Of a stretch of DNA of 64,000 nucleotides, positions 1 through 9,443 are shown in pieces. The DNA lies in contig NOXC01000003.1 in the NCBI GenBank assembly GCA_003265435.1, forward strand, positions 124,001 through 188,000, given 5' to 3'. Numbering within the stretch: the stretch's first letter is position 1; each line of letters opens with the position of its first letter. A program made the position numbers and the translations under genes. A model generated the notes under the pieces. That model made no database searches. It saw nothing but the letters and a program-made list of their open reading frames with translations, and was not told where the DNA came from. This DNA is from Cellvibrionaceae bacterium AOL6. GTDB taxonomy: Bacteria > Pseudomonadota > Gammaproteobacteria > Pseudomonadales > Cellvibrionaceae.

Positions 1-687
1 GCCGGTTGTTTTCGCTTCAATTTGAATGCCGAGCGGCTCGAACCCGGCGGGCAACACGAGCTCGCCGTCAATGACCTGAAAATACTTAAAGCGTAGCTTG
101 ATATCTTCCACTTCGACATCCTCGCTCAGCATCATCAGCGGGAAACGCACATCGACACCGTCCTGACGCCCGAGCACCGTGATATTGGCACTACCACTCA
201 ACACGTTGTGGCGCGTCGCGAGCTGTTGAATTACCACTTTGTAGGCGTAGGTCCGCTCTTTTCGCGTACTGATCAGCTCAACCTGCCCCAGGGTTAACCC
301 ACTGGCGCTTTCGTTGGGCGCCATCAAGCCCCGATAGAAGCTGTTTTCTTCCTCTAAGCGGGCGATCTCGTCTTTGAGCGCAATTACTTCCTGCCGAACG
401 TCTTCGCTGGCCTGGCGATCTACCTGCGAAGCCATACGGATATTGGCCAATTGCTGCTCCAGCTCATCCGCTCGGGACTCGGCTTGCTGCAGCTTACCAC
501 TATAATGCGCGACATCGGCAAGTGCCTTTTCCTGCCCGGCCATACCCGCTTTATGACCGCTGTAATACGCTGCGAGCACGCCGCCACATACGATAGCCAG
601 CAACAGAAAAAGCGCGAGTAGAATGTAACGCAAGCGATATTCGATCACTCGGATGCGCAGTTTTTTGGAACCTTTCACCAACGCCAC
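1..687 (-). CDS. DUF6776 family membrane protein (C-terminus beyond window)
   Basis: Reading inward from position 687, the frame stays open for 229 codons to the window edge, so the C-terminus is missing. The start is GTG, preceded by AAGGAG that overlaps the argC stop codon, so the two genes are probably co-transcribed and translationally coupled. The product has a basic N-terminus, one membrane segment at about residues 20-43, a charged coiled-coil stretch at about 50-120 rich in Glu, Gln and Arg, and then a beta-rich region. This layout matches the DUF6776 family, found next to argC in pseudomonads. The topology suggests an inner-membrane protein with a periplasmic domain. The function is unknown. 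Confidence 0.75.
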   Translation of the reverse strand, partial: MALVKGSKKLRIRVIEYRLRYILLALFLLLAIVCGGVLAAYYSGHKAGMAGQEKALADVAHYSGKLQQAESRADELEQQLANIRMASQVDRQASEDVRQEVIALKDEIARLEEENSFYRGLMAPNESASGLTLGQVELISTRKERTYAYKVVIQQLATRHNVLSGSANITVLGRQDGVDVRFPLMMLSEDVEVEDIKLRFKYFQVIDGELVLPAGFEPLGIQIEAKTTG

Positions 688-696
688 ATGCGCTCC

Positions 697-1740
697 TTAG
701 GGCAATAAGGCAGCCTGTTTCAGGCCACTTCGCTCGTCCAAATCAAACATCAAATTCATATTCTGTACGGCTTGCGCCGACGCGCCTTTGGCGAGGTTAT
801 CAATGACCGACATCAATACCAGCCAATCGCTGCCCTCTTGTTGCTCAAGACTGATTCGGCACAGATTCGTGGATTTGACCGAGCGAGTTTCAGGGTACAT
901 ACCGCGAGGCAATACATCGACGAAGGGCTCATCCTGATAACGTGTTTCGAGCACCGACTGTAATTGTTCGATGGACAGCGACTTCGATTTCACATAGATC
1001 GTCGAATGAATTCCGCGAATCATGGGCAGCAGATGAGGCACAAATACGATATTCGCAGGTACTTCTCCGGCTGGTTGAAAACCGCGCAGACTCTGCTCTA
1101 TTTCGGGTAAATGACGATGCCCGGCGACACCATAGGCGCGGAAGTTGTCGTAGTTTTCCGCCAGAAGCAGCGTCGCATTTGCGCTCTTGCCTGCGCCACT
1201 GATGCCGGACGCGGCATTGATCAAAATCGTGTCAGGCTCGATAAGCGCCTGCTCCAGAAAAGGCATCAACGCCAATTGCACCGAGGTCGGGTAACAGCCG
1301 GGGCAAGCAATCAATCGCGCAGAGCGAATGGCGTCACGCTGAAACTCTGGCAGGCCGTAAACCGCCTCTTCGACAAGCTCCGGACAGGCGTGGGCTTGCT
1401 TGTACCACTTCTCCCACAACGGTACGTCCTTGACCCTGAAGTCGGCACTGAGATCAATTGCGCGCGTGCCCGTGGCGAGGATGTCTGCCATCATGGCTTG
1501 AGCCACGCCATGCGGGGTCGCGAAAAACACCACATCACACTCCGCCAGCGCCTCTGGTGACGGTGTGCTGAAGCACAGATCGTAGACCCCACGCAGGTTC
1601 GGGAAAAGTGCGTCGACGCGCTTGCCAGATTCCGCACGCGAGGTGATCGTGGTCACCTCCACGTCTGGATGTTGCGCAAGAAGTCTTAACAGTTCCGCAC
1701 CGGTGTAGCCGGTACCGCCGACAATACCCACCTTAATCAC
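697..1740 (-). CDS. argC: N-acetyl-gamma-glutamyl-phosphate reductase
   Basis: This enzyme reduces N-acetyl-glutamyl phosphate with NADPH to the semialdehyde, the third step of arginine (ornithine) synthesis in the cytoplasm. The 347-residue length is normal. The N-terminal dinucleotide-binding loop GGTGYTG lies at residues 8-14. The catalytic cysteine is in the ACPGCYPTS motif (Cys149), and the [11 protein letters not shown] stretch of the family follows. Its stop codon TAA overlaps the ribosome-binding site of the downstream DUF6776 gene. The divergent ClC gene begins 168 bp away. I saw no convincing ARG box in the intergenic region, only a weak TGAAT half-site. Confidence 0.95.
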   Translation of the reverse strand: MIKVGIVGGTGYTGAELLRLLAQHPDVEVTTITSRAESGKRVDALFPNLRGVYDLCFSTPSPEALAECDVVFFATPHGVAQAMMADILATGTRAIDLSADFRVKDVPLWEKWYKQAHACPELVEEAVYGLPEFQRDAIRSARLIACPGCYPTSVQLALMPFLEQALIEPDTILINAASGISGAGKSANATLLLAENYDNFRAYGVAGHRHLPEIEQSLRGFQPAGEVPANIVFVPHLLPMIRGIHSTIYVKSKSLSIEQLQSVLETRYQDEPFVDVLPRGMYPETRSVKSTNLCRISLEQQEGSDWLVLMSVIDNLAKGASAQAVQNMNLMFDLDERSGLKQAALLP

Positions 1741-1908
1741 AATCGTCTCTCTTTCATTATCGCTGCATTCATTAAGTCATGGCGCCTCAGGGCGACCACG
1801 CGAAGACCGGGTATCATAAGCCTTGCGGCTTAAAAAATCATGCCATCGTTCACATAGGACAGCGCCTGCTGTGTACAATAGGCCCACTGCGACAACGAGC
1901 CACATGGA

Positions 1909-3654
1909 ATGCCCTCCGCATTTTTCAACGACAAATTAAAGGAATTTCGACGGTCTCTCGCCCAGGTCGATGCCCTGCCCCAGCTGAGCTTTCTGGCGCT
2001 ATTAATTGGCGCCTGCACCGGCGCGCTGATTGTCGCCTTTCGTCTGGCGATTGAATCCCCCGTATTGTTCCTGCCGATGGCGCACGCAGAAGACTTCGAA
2101 AGCCTGCCGCCCGAGTGGCGCAGCGCGCTGATCATCACGGGTGCATTGATCATGGGGACCGCGCTGCAGCTCATGAAAAAGAGCCACCGCTCAATGAGCG
2201 TCAGCCACGTTATCGACCGTCTTCACAACCATCAGGGACACCTGCCTACGGCAAACTGGATCGCCCAGTTCTGGCTCGCGATTGTCGCGATTGTCAGCGG
2301 GCAGTGCGTCGGCCGAGAAGGGCCGGCCGTCCATTTAGGTGCGGGCACTTCCAGCCGCATTGGGCGCTGGCTGCGCCTGCCGAACAACAGCATGCAGACC
2401 TTAATCGCGTGTGGCGTCGCGGCCGCAATCAGCGCCTCCTTCGATACGCCGCTGGCGGGTGTCATTTTCGCAATGGAAGTGATCGTGATGGAGTACAGCA
2501 TTGTGGGCTTCGTGCCTGTGATTTTGGCTTCGGTTATCGGTGCCGCGATTTGCAAGGGCCTGCTGGGCGACACGATCGTCTTCGATGCGGGCAGTACCGA
2601 AATGACGAGCTTGAGCGAGCTGCCATTTGTCGTCGTACTCGGTTTGATTCTAGCGCTGCTTGCGGGCAGCTATATTCGCCTGCACGTGTTGACCATGCGC
2701 CTGCAACGGATTCCTGTTTTTCTTCGCGTAATGGCAGCCGGCGCGTTTACGGCGGCCGTGGCGGCCTTCGTGCCCGAAATTATGGGCCTCGGCTACGACA
2801 CCATTGCCAAGGCGATCAGCGGCGAGATTGTCATCAGTGCGTTTATCATCATTGCGCTGAGTAAGTGGCTGGTCACGCCGGTAGTGGTCGCGCTGGGTAT
2901 TCCCGGAGGCTTGATCGGCCCTTCGTTAGTCATTGGCGCGTGCAGCGGTGCGGCGGTCGGTGCACTCGTTCAGGCATGGTTCCCCAGTCTCGACGTGCAC
3001 CCCAGTCTGTATGTACTGCTGGGGATGACGGGCATGATGGCGGCGGTGATCAATGCGCCACTCGCGGCGCTCGTGGCCGTATTGGAGCTCAGCCATAACC
3101 CAGGTGTCATTTTTCCCGCGATGCTGATGATTGTGGTTGCGTGCCTGACGACACGGCAACTCTTCGGCGTACGGAGCATCTTTATCGAACAACTGTCAGT
3201 CAACGGACGTGATATTGAAATGGGCCCCGCCGTGCGCGCCCTGAGACGTATCGGTGTGATGAGCCTCGTCAACCGACGTTTTTTAATCAGCGACGAAACC
3301 ATCTCGCTGGATGAGGCTCGCTACATCCTGTCCGCCCAACCTGAATGGGTCGTGTTCAGCTTTGAGGAACGCTTGTTCGCGCTATGGACGGCCGACCTCG
3401 CACACTTTTTAGATAACTCTCCCGAGCCGGTTTCCGAAGGCAAGGAATCCATTCGATTAAGTGAAGTGCCAGGGCGCCGCCACATGCTGCACCCTGTCCT
3501 GGAATCTGAAAGCCTCTACGATGCGTTGCGGCATATTCGCCGATCTCAATGCGAGGTGCTATACGTCACAAGTAATCTGCACTCCCACCGCAGCGTACAT
3601 GGCCTGATCACGCTCGACGCGATTCAAAACCACTATCAACCCAAGGAGATCTAA
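1909..3654 (+). CDS. ClC-family chloride channel/transporter
   Basis: This is an inner-membrane ClC protein of 581 residues with a multi-pass core (about 1-430) and a C-terminal tail of about 150 residues that resembles a degenerate CBS pair. The anion-filter motifs are present: GREGP (Gly135-Pro139, with gating Glu137) and GIPGGLIGP near residue 330. At the position of the internal proton glutamate of E. coli ClcA (Glu203) the sequence reads AMEV, giving Val191. Valine at this site is typical of ClC channels rather than H+/Cl- exchangers. The mode of transport is therefore uncertain. hemJ follows after 2 bp, so the genes are likely co-transcribed. Confidence 0.88.
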   Translation: MPSAFFNDKLKEFRRSLAQVDALPQLSFLALLIGACTGALIVAFRLAIESPVLFLPMAHAEDFESLPPEWRSALIITGALIMGTALQLMKKSHRSMSVSHVIDRLHNHQGHLPTANWIAQFWLAIVAIVSGQCVGREGPAVHLGAGTSSRIGRWLRLPNNSMQTLIACGVAAAISASFDTPLAGVIFAMEVIVMEYSIVGFVPVILASVIGAAICKGLLGDTIVFDAGSTEMTSLSELPFVVVLGLILALLAGSYIRLHVLTMRLQRIPVFLRVMAAGAFTAAVAAFVPEIMGLGYDTIAKAISGEIVISAFIIIALSKWLVTPVVVALGIPGGLIGPSLVIGACSGAAVGALVQAWFPSLDVHPSLYVLLGMTGMMAAVINAPLAALVAVLELSHNPGVIFPAMLMIVVACLTTRQLFGVRSIFIEQLSVNGRDIEMGPAVRALRRIGVMSLVNRRFLISDETISLDEARYILSAQPEWVVFSFEERLFALWTADLAHFLDNSPEPVSEGKESIRLSEVPGRRHMLHPVLESESLYDALRHIRRSQCEVLYVTSNLHSHRSVHGLITLDAIQNHYQPKEI

Positions 3655-3656
3655 AA

Positions 3657-4082
3657 ATGCTTTGGGTAAAAGCGCTTCACATCATTTCCGTCGTGTGCTG
3701 GTTCGCCATGTTGTTTTACCTTCCTCGACTGTTTGTGTATCACGCGATGGCCGACGACGACATTAGTAAAGAACGCTTTAAAATCATGGAGCGCAAACTG
3801 TATCGAGGCATTGGTACACCGAGCATCATTGCCACCTATGTGTTCGGCTTTTGGACCGCGAGCTACAACTGGAGTTATTACAGCAACAGCACATGGTTCT
3901 GGATCAAGCTTTCACTTGTGCTTCTGCTTACTGTGTACCACCACGCCTGCGGTTACTACCGCAAACGATTTGCCAATGACGAGGCCGTGCCCGGCCACGT
4001 TTTTTTCCGCTTTTTCAATGAAGCGCCAGTACTGGCGCTTGTGATCATCGTCTTTTTGGTTGTATTGAAACAACCTCTTTAA
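3657..4082 (+). CDS. hemJ: Protoporphyrinogen IX oxidase HemJ
   Basis: This 141-residue protein with about four membrane segments belongs to the HemJ family (formerly UPF0093). HemJ oxidises protoporphyrinogen IX to protoporphyrin IX in organisms that lack HemG or HemY. The N-terminal segment carries the conserved His (His8 in [12 protein letters not shown]) and the [11 protein letters not shown] signature. The start is 2 bp after the ClC stop and hemL begins 17 bp downstream, so two haem-pathway genes are adjacent. Identification rests on the whole-length match to the family pattern. Confidence 0.92.
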   Translation: MLWVKALHIISVVCWFAMLFYLPRLFVYHAMADDDISKERFKIMERKLYRGIGTPSIIATYVFGFWTASYNWSYYSNSTWFWIKLSLVLLLTVYHHACGYYRKRFANDEAVPGHVFFRFFNEAPVLALVIIVFLVVLKQPL

Positions 4083-4099
4083 CTGGTCGGAGCCCTCCC

Positions 4100-5374
4100 A
4101 TGTCGAAAGAATTTGAACAAGCCCAACGCGTGATCCCCGGCGGCGTCAATTCGCCCGTACGCGCGTTCAAAGCGGTAGGCGGCGAGCCCGTTTTTATTGA
4201 TCGGGCGCAGGGTGCCTATATGTGGGACACCAACGGCAAACGCTACATCGATTATGTGCTCTCCTGGGGGCCCATGATCCTCGGACACGCACACCCTGAG
4301 GTACTGGCGGCGGTCACACAGAAGCTCGAAAAAGGTCTGAGCTTCGGCGCACCCACCGAAATCGAAACCGAACTCGCTGAAACAGTCTGTGCGCTCGTGC
4401 CGAGCATCGAAAAAGTGCGCTTTGTCAGCTCCGGCACCGAAGCCACTATGAGCGCCATCCGGCTCGCCAGAGGCTTCACCGGCCGCAACAAGATTATTAA
4501 ATTTGAGGGCTGCTACCACGGCCATTCCGATTCCCTGCTGATCAAAGCAGGCAGTGGCGCGCTGACCCTCGGCGTACCCAGCTCACCCGGCGTACCGCCA
4601 GAGTTGGCCGACCACACCATCACACTGCAGTACAACGACCCGACACAGGTCAAAGAGGCGTTTGCCCAGATTGGCGACCAAGTGGCGTGCGTCATTGTCG
4701 AGCCTGTTGCCGGCAATATGAATTGCATTCCGCCACAGCCCGGTTTTCTAGAGTCGTTGCGAAGCTGCTGCAGCGAATATGGCGCTTTATTAATTATGGA
4801 CGAAGTGATGACCGGCTTTCGCCTGGGCCTGGCAGGTGCTCAAGGTTATTACGGCATCACACCGGATCTCACTACCCTTGGCAAGGTGGTGGGCGGCGGC
4901 ATGCCCGTCGGTGCCTTTGGCGGCAGAGCCGATGTGATGGATTTTATCGCGCCGACGGGGCCGGTGTATCAAGCGGGAACGCTGTCAGGGAATCCTGTCG
5001 CGATGGCAGCGGGCTTAACGACGCTCAAGTTAATCCAAGCAGAAGATTTTTATGCACCGCTATTTGCTCGCACCACGGCGCTGGTCGAAGCCCTTCAAGC
5101 CGAAGCGAATGCGGCAGGTATTGCCATGACCACGAATCACGTTGGCAGTATGTGGGGATGTTTTTTCACTGAAGCGGAGACGGTGACCCACTATCAACAG
5201 GTGATGAGCGGCAATACCGAGCGTTTTAATCGCTTTTTCCACGGCATGCTACAGCAGGGCGTGTACCTGGCACCCGCGTGTTATGAAGCGGGCTTTATGT
5301 CGGCGGCGCACACCGACGACGACATCGCCGCCACGGCCGCAGCGGCGGCAGAAGTATTTAAATCACTGGCTTAG
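4100..5374 (+). CDS. hemL: Glutamate-1-semialdehyde 2,1-aminomutase
   Basis: This PLP enzyme converts glutamate-1-semialdehyde to 5-aminolevulinate, the committed haem precursor of the C5 pathway. It has 424 residues. The PLP-binding lysine is Lys262 in [15 protein letters not shown]. Earlier motifs include the [16 protein letters not shown] phosphate-binding segment and the EPVAGN and MDEVMTGFR stretches of class III aminotransferases. The gene starts just after hemJ. It converges on the PilZ gene with only 13 bp between the stop codons and no obvious terminator. Confidence 0.97.
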   Translation: MSKEFEQAQRVIPGGVNSPVRAFKAVGGEPVFIDRAQGAYMWDTNGKRYIDYVLSWGPMILGHAHPEVLAAVTQKLEKGLSFGAPTEIETELAETVCALVPSIEKVRFVSSGTEATMSAIRLARGFTGRNKIIKFEGCYHGHSDSLLIKAGSGALTLGVPSSPGVPPELADHTITLQYNDPTQVKEAFAQIGDQVACVIVEPVAGNMNCIPPQPGFLESLRSCCSEYGALLIMDEVMTGFRLGLAGAQGYYGITPDLTTLGKVVGGGMPVGAFGGRADVMDFIAPTGPVYQAGTLSGNPVAMAAGLTTLKLIQAEDFYAPLFARTTALVEALQAEANAAGIAMTTNHVGSMWGCFFTEAETVTHYQQVMSGNTERFNRFFHGMLQQGVYLAPACYEAGFMSAAHTDDDIAATAAAAAEVFKSLA

Positions 5375-5387
5375 CGCCGCGACGCGC

Positions 5388-5753
5388 TCAGCCCAATTGC
5401 TCGATGACTTCAGCCAATAGGCTGCGGTCATCGGGTGATATGTCAATGATGCGAAAGCCACACCACTGTTTATCGTCACTATCGGCATCAGATACCCAAA
5501 GGCACTCAATACCCAGTGATAGTGCCGACTCTTGGTCGTTCACCAGGAGCGACACAGATGCTTGGTACACCGCCGACTCCACGATGTCGCGCTCGCCGAG
5601 AATCATTAAACCCTCAACGCTGACATTTACCACAGTGCCTAGCGATCGGCCAGTGACCCGGTCGTACACCTGAAAAGGCCGTACGATCTCGAAGCGCTTA
5701 TTTTGCCGTTGCTCACTCGCCCGGCTTTGATTGTTCTCACCCTCGTTCAACAT
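5388..5753 (-). CDS. PilZ domain protein
   Basis: The 121-residue product is a single PilZ domain. It shows the two c-di-GMP-binding signatures: RxxxR at Arg16-Arg20 (RQNKR) and NxSxxG at Asn43-Gly48 (NVSVEG). It should therefore bind c-di-GMP, though the target is unknown. I chose the ATG at 5753 because residues upstream of it in frame are unlike PilZ and lie inside the preceding gene. With this start the gene overlaps the end of the upstream DUF1631 gene by 17 bp. That indicates coupling of the two products. Confidence 0.85.
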   Translation of the reverse strand: MLNEGENNQSRASEQRQNKRFEIVRPFQVYDRVTGRSLGTVVNVSVEGLMILGERDIVESAVYQASVSLLVNDQESALSLGIECLWVSDADSDDKQWCGFRIIDISPDDRSLLAEVIEQLG

Positions 5754-8001
5754 CGTCTGCTGCCGGCTGGGCCGCCTCCGCTTTTTCATTGAGTTTTTGG
5801 TAAATATTTTCCAGCGCGCGCTCGAAGAAGGGCTTCGAACTGCCTGAAATAATTTTTGCCTGACCACCAATCATTTTTCTCGCAAGCGCCAGACCGCTCT
5901 CCATGTCGACACGTTTGCCCATCTGATCTACAAGCATGTAGTGGGAAGTGCGCCCGTTGTACCAGGCCACCTTCAATCGTTTGCCCCCTTCAAATTCGAA
6001 CCAGGTGCCGAATTCAATCATTTTGAGGCTCTCCACCATTTGCGCTTCTTCCGGGGTGACCTCCTCTTCATGATGCGGGTGCTGACCGGCGCGCTCTGCC
6101 GCGATCCGCTCAAGCTCATTTCTCATAGGCTCAGGCGCGGGCTCGGCTTTCTGACTTTGTGACGCGAGCGCACAGAGCGACTCGAAGGAATTGATTAACT
6201 TTTCCCCTTTATTCGCGTCATAACCGATCACCGTAAAACCCTGGCGTAGGCTGGCAACGATACTTTCTTTTCGCTCTTTCTGACGAACCTTGTCCTCATC
6301 GCTGCGCTTGGGCTCAATGCACCACAGTACATCCTCGACGAGTTGTGTACCACTTTCCCAGCCATCGCTTTTTTCACCATGGCGCAGAAGGATGAAGGTC
6401 AAATAATCCGACCAGGGCTGCAATAACAGAAGCAAGACGGCCGAGGGCAGCTCCTTACCCTTAATGCGATCACGCACCTCGTCGTTGACTCGCAACTTCA
6501 TTTCACGCAGTTTATTTTCACCTTCGGCTTTCTCTTTTGCGCGACGCTCAGTCAGCTCTTGTTTGCGGCTTACCTTTTTGACATAGCTGTTGAATTCGAA
6601 CAGCAGACTGGTGATGACCTTAATGTCATTGTCGAACTCTTTCAGTACACGATTGACGATGCCTTTGATCTGCTCGTACATATCGAACTGAGAACTGCCA
6701 TCATTCGAGACCCAACGCGCTCCCGCGTCGGCCAGATTGTTCAGCAGCACGCGCGCGGGATGCTCTGCATGCTCGAAAAAGCCGGGGTCGATAAACGCGA
6801 TTTTCAAAAACGGTGTGTGCAAATAACTCAACAGTGCCTTGATACTGTCCGGAATGTTTTCGTCATTCAACATGTACTCGAAGACCATGCCGACCAAATC
6901 AATGGTTTGCATGTCATCTTTTTTAACCGCACCGTCATCCGACTCTTCCGCCAGGCGCGCTTTCAACTTTTGCACCAGCGCCTCAAAATCCACGGCACTG
7001 CTTGCGATGCCCGCTTGCGTCAGTGGCGTCGTGCCCGCCACCTGATTCTGCAAACCACCCAGGGCGCCGAGTATCTGATCCGCGCTGTAAACGACAGAAG
7101 GCGTCGGGCTGGCTGCCGCGGTAGTGCGAATTTGTTGCTGCAATCCTCGAATAGCGGCAATCAGATCGGCCTGGTATTCCTCAGGCGGTGACTCAGGATC
7201 GGGTGCCCCACGCTCAATACCGTGATCTTCGGCACGACGGCCAAAGGTATCGCCATCTTCCGCAAGATAGGATTTGGGGGCCGCCCCGCGCGGGACGGAA
7301 AACTTCAGATTGGGCAAGACGCCCTGCTGCTGTAAATACGCGTTGACGTCTTCTGAGACGAGCCGGAATAGGTTGAGAAGCTGGAGATCAAACACCTTGT
7401 ACGCGAGCATTTTCGCTTTAGGGTTTAACTCAATAAGTTTGAGCGAACGTTTCAGGGCATCACAGAATTGGATAGGCGAGCATGGGTTACCGCTTTCCGT
7501 CACCGGCTCACCATTGTTCAATACGGAAAACCGTTGGTTCAGCGCCCAGAGCGGTTCGGCGAAATAGGTATCCACGCGCTGGGTGATCGACGAGATCGCA
7601 ATGGTTTCTTCCAGGTCTTCATTTTCAACGATGCTCAAGTCTTCTTCAGAGGCCGCCGACTGGGCCTCTCCAATAGTCGTATTGAGCTTTTTCTTACTGA
7701 ACTTAACGAATCCTTCAAGGTAATACCCGGAAAAATAATGCTTCAACTCAGAGGCATGTTTGCGCACGCTACGTTGAATACCCATCATTTCGGTTGCGTC
7801 AGCATTGGAGGAAGCCTTATCGATTTCTATGTCGTACGCGTCGTACAGAGATTTAAGAAAGATATCGAACGCTTTCTCCACATGATCCTGAGCCAACTTC
7901 TGACAGGCCTTGAGATGTGTCACGATGGTACCCGGCGATAACGGCAATGCCGTCGCGGACGCTGCTTCAGGTCTGCTCGGTTCCCGAATCAATTTCGACA
8001 T
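5737..8001 (-). CDS. DUF1631 family protein (copy 1)
   Basis: This 754-residue cytoplasmic protein belongs to DUF1631. It is largely helical and charged, with a Gln/Ala-rich linker at about residues 285-345. Its C-terminal module of about 90 residues, starting near FGTWFEFEGGKRLKVAW, looks like a small beta-barrel. This protein has no clear RxxxR motif, so c-di-GMP binding cannot be claimed. The gene overlaps a downstream single-domain PilZ gene. A second family member lies at 33135-35399. Members are sometimes labelled thymidine phosphorylase in databases, but nothing here supports that activity. Confidence 0.85.
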   Translation of the reverse strand: MSKLIREPSRPEAASATALPLSPGTIVTHLKACQKLAQDHVEKAFDIFLKSLYDAYDIEIDKASSNADATEMMGIQRSVRKHASELKHYFSGYYLEGFVKFSKKKLNTTIGEAQSAASEEDLSIVENEDLEETIAISSITQRVDTYFAEPLWALNQRFSVLNNGEPVTESGNPCSPIQFCDALKRSLKLIELNPKAKMLAYKVFDLQLLNLFRLVSEDVNAYLQQQGVLPNLKFSVPRGAAPKSYLAEDGDTFGRRAEDHGIERGAPDPESPPEEYQADLIAAIRGLQQQIRTTAAASPTPSVVYSADQILGALGGLQNQVAGTTPLTQAGIASSAVDFEALVQKLKARLAEESDDGAVKKDDMQTIDLVGMVFEYMLNDENIPDSIKALLSYLHTPFLKIAFIDPGFFEHAEHPARVLLNNLADAGARWVSNDGSSQFDMYEQIKGIVNRVLKEFDNDIKVITSLLFEFNSYVKKVSRKQELTERRAKEKAEGENKLREMKLRVNDEVRDRIKGKELPSAVLLLLLQPWSDYLTFILLRHGEKSDGWESGTQLVEDVLWCIEPKRSDEDKVRQKERKESIVASLRQGFTVIGYDANKGEKLINSFESLCALASQSQKAEPAPEPMRNELERIAAERAGQHPHHEEEVTPEEAQMVESLKMIEFGTWFEFEGGKRLKVAWYNGRTSHYMLVDQMGKRVDMESGLALARKMIGGQAKIISGSSKPFFERALENIYQKLNEKAEAAQPAADDVERG

Positions 8002-8448
8002 AAGTGCTGTTTCCCTCGAGCACGACGCCCGTTTTGCCCATCTCCGAGGGCGGTTATTCTAACTATAGGTGAAAGATCGACCGCCTTCACCCTTGTGATG
8101 CATACGTATGAAATGTACCACAATTGGCACGAACGATAATCCGCAAATCACGTGATCGTGTCGCAAACATCTCACAAGTCAACACACCTACCCCAACAGT
8201 GCGCCAACTTGGTACGAAAAGCGCCATCCCTTTGCCACCTTAGGATAGGCCTCCCGGAAACGCTGATTAAAAGATAGTAAAGTAAATTCAATAAAGTAAT
8301 GAATCCTCTCGCACGCACCCGCGTAGGGTTTTCAGGGCGGCGGGACAGATCACGGCCTTGCCTCCCCCTCTCAATACGTTACACTCGCGCCCTTCACATC
8401 GCTCCGCAGCACATGCCGGAAACAATCGTTAAATAAGGAACGGATACA
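8002..8448. other. Divergent intergenic region with two 10-bp palindromes
   Basis: No convincing gene was found in this 447-bp stretch between the divergent DUF1631 and PfkB genes. It holds two perfect 10-bp palindromes, CATACGTATG at 8101-8110 and ATCACGTGAT at 8147-8156, an AT-rich stretch at about 8265-8310, and a -10-like TATAGT for the minus strand at 8067-8062. These could be regulatory sites, but no regulator can be named. Confidence 0.4.
8358..8385 (+). promoter_or_regulatory. Candidate sigma-70 promoter of the PfkB kinase gene
   Basis: TTGCCT (8358-8363) and TACACT (8380-8385) are separated by 16 bp and lie about 65 bp upstream of the GTG start. The match to consensus is moderate and there is no other support. 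Confidence 0.35.
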
Positions 8449-9438
8449 GTGAGCTCTTTTGACCTCTATGGCTTGGGCGCAGCCCTGCTCGATACCGAAA
8501 TGCAGGTTAGCGATGCCGATTTGCAGCAGCTAAACGTAGAAAAGGGCGTGATGACGCTCGTGGACGAGCAGCGACAGTCAGATTTGCTCGATGCGTTCTC
8601 TGCTCACCTGCAAGGCGCAGTACTCGCCAGCGGCGGCTCCGCCGCAAACAGCATCATTGCCGCGAGTTATTTTGGCTCTCGCTGCTTTATGAGTTGTCGC
8701 GTCGCCGACGACGAACACGGTGCGATCTATCTCAACGATTTGCGCAATGCGGGCGTCGCCTACAAGTCGGACAATGGCAGCGCAGCGGGCACCACCGGGA
8801 AATGCCTGGTCATGATCACCCCAGATGCCGAACGCAGCATGAATACCTTTCTCGGCATCAGCGAGACCTTTTCCGAGGCCGACCTTGACCTCGAGGCTCT
8901 GAGCGCATCGCGCTGCATCTATATTGAAGGCTACCTGGTCACATCTGCCACCGGGCGCCCTGCTGCAATACGGGCCCGCCAGGAGGCTCAGGCCGCAGGT
9001 GTTCAGGTGAGCATGAGCTTGAGCGATCCGGCCATTGTGGAGTTCTTCGGGGACGGACTGAAAGAGATTATCGGTGCAGAGCCGATCGACATCCTGTTCA
9101 GCAATGCCGCAGAAGCCCTTGCGTTTACCGGAGAGAGCGATCTCGAAGCCGCGTGCGACGCACTCAAACGCTACAGCCGGCGCTTCATCGTGACGCTCGG
9201 CGCTGAAGGGGCTTTGGGATTTGATGGGAAGACACTGCATCGCGTCAGCGGCAGTGCCTGCACGCCGAAAGACAGCAATGGCGCAGGTGATATGTTTGCA
9301 GGCGCCTTCTTACACGCCTACCTCAAGGGCCGCCCCTTTGCGGAGGCCATCGCCTTTGCGAACCGCGCCGCAGCCGAGGTCGTCAGCCAATTCGGGCCGC
9401 GGCTGCGACCCGAACAGCATGCGCAGCTTGTGCGCTAG
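8449..9438 (+). CDS. PfkB-family carbohydrate/nucleoside kinase (adenosine kinase-like)
   Basis: This 329-residue ribokinase-fold protein carries the N-terminal GGSAANS substrate-binding motif near residue 63 and the C-terminal PfkB signature NGAGDMFAGAF near 278, which contains the catalytic aspartate. The start is GTG with AAGGA about 10 bp upstream. Close relatives in marine gammaproteobacteria are usually labelled adenosine kinase, but the substrate cannot be proved from sequence. The gene stands alone, divergent from DUF1631 and convergent with DUF2333, with 5 bp between the stop codons. Confidence 0.85.
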   Translation: MSSFDLYGLGAALLDTEMQVSDADLQQLNVEKGVMTLVDEQRQSDLLDAFSAHLQGAVLASGGSAANSIIAASYFGSRCFMSCRVADDEHGAIYLNDLRNAGVAYKSDNGSAAGTTGKCLVMITPDAERSMNTFLGISETFSEADLDLEALSASRCIYIEGYLVTSATGRPAAIRARQEAQAAGVQVSMSLSDPAIVEFFGDGLKEIIGAEPIDILFSNAAEALAFTGESDLEAACDALKRYSRRFIVTLGAEGALGFDGKTLHRVSGSACTPKDSNGAGDMFAGAFLHAYLKGRPFAEAIAFANRAAAEVVSQFGPRLRPEQHAQLVR

Positions 9439-9443
9439 TGTCG

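Noticed and set aside
772-1560. Overlapping plus-strand frames in argC and the antisense of DUF6776
   Set aside because: They are shadows of high-GC codon use on the opposite strand and have no recognisable domains.
1741-1908. ArgR box upstream of argC
   Set aside because: Only a single TGAAT half-site is present without a matching ATTCA arm at proper spacing.
8120-8145. Sigma-54 promoter (TGGCACG) upstream of PfkB
   Set aside because: TGGCACG occurs but the -12 part (TTGC) is missing at the right spacing.
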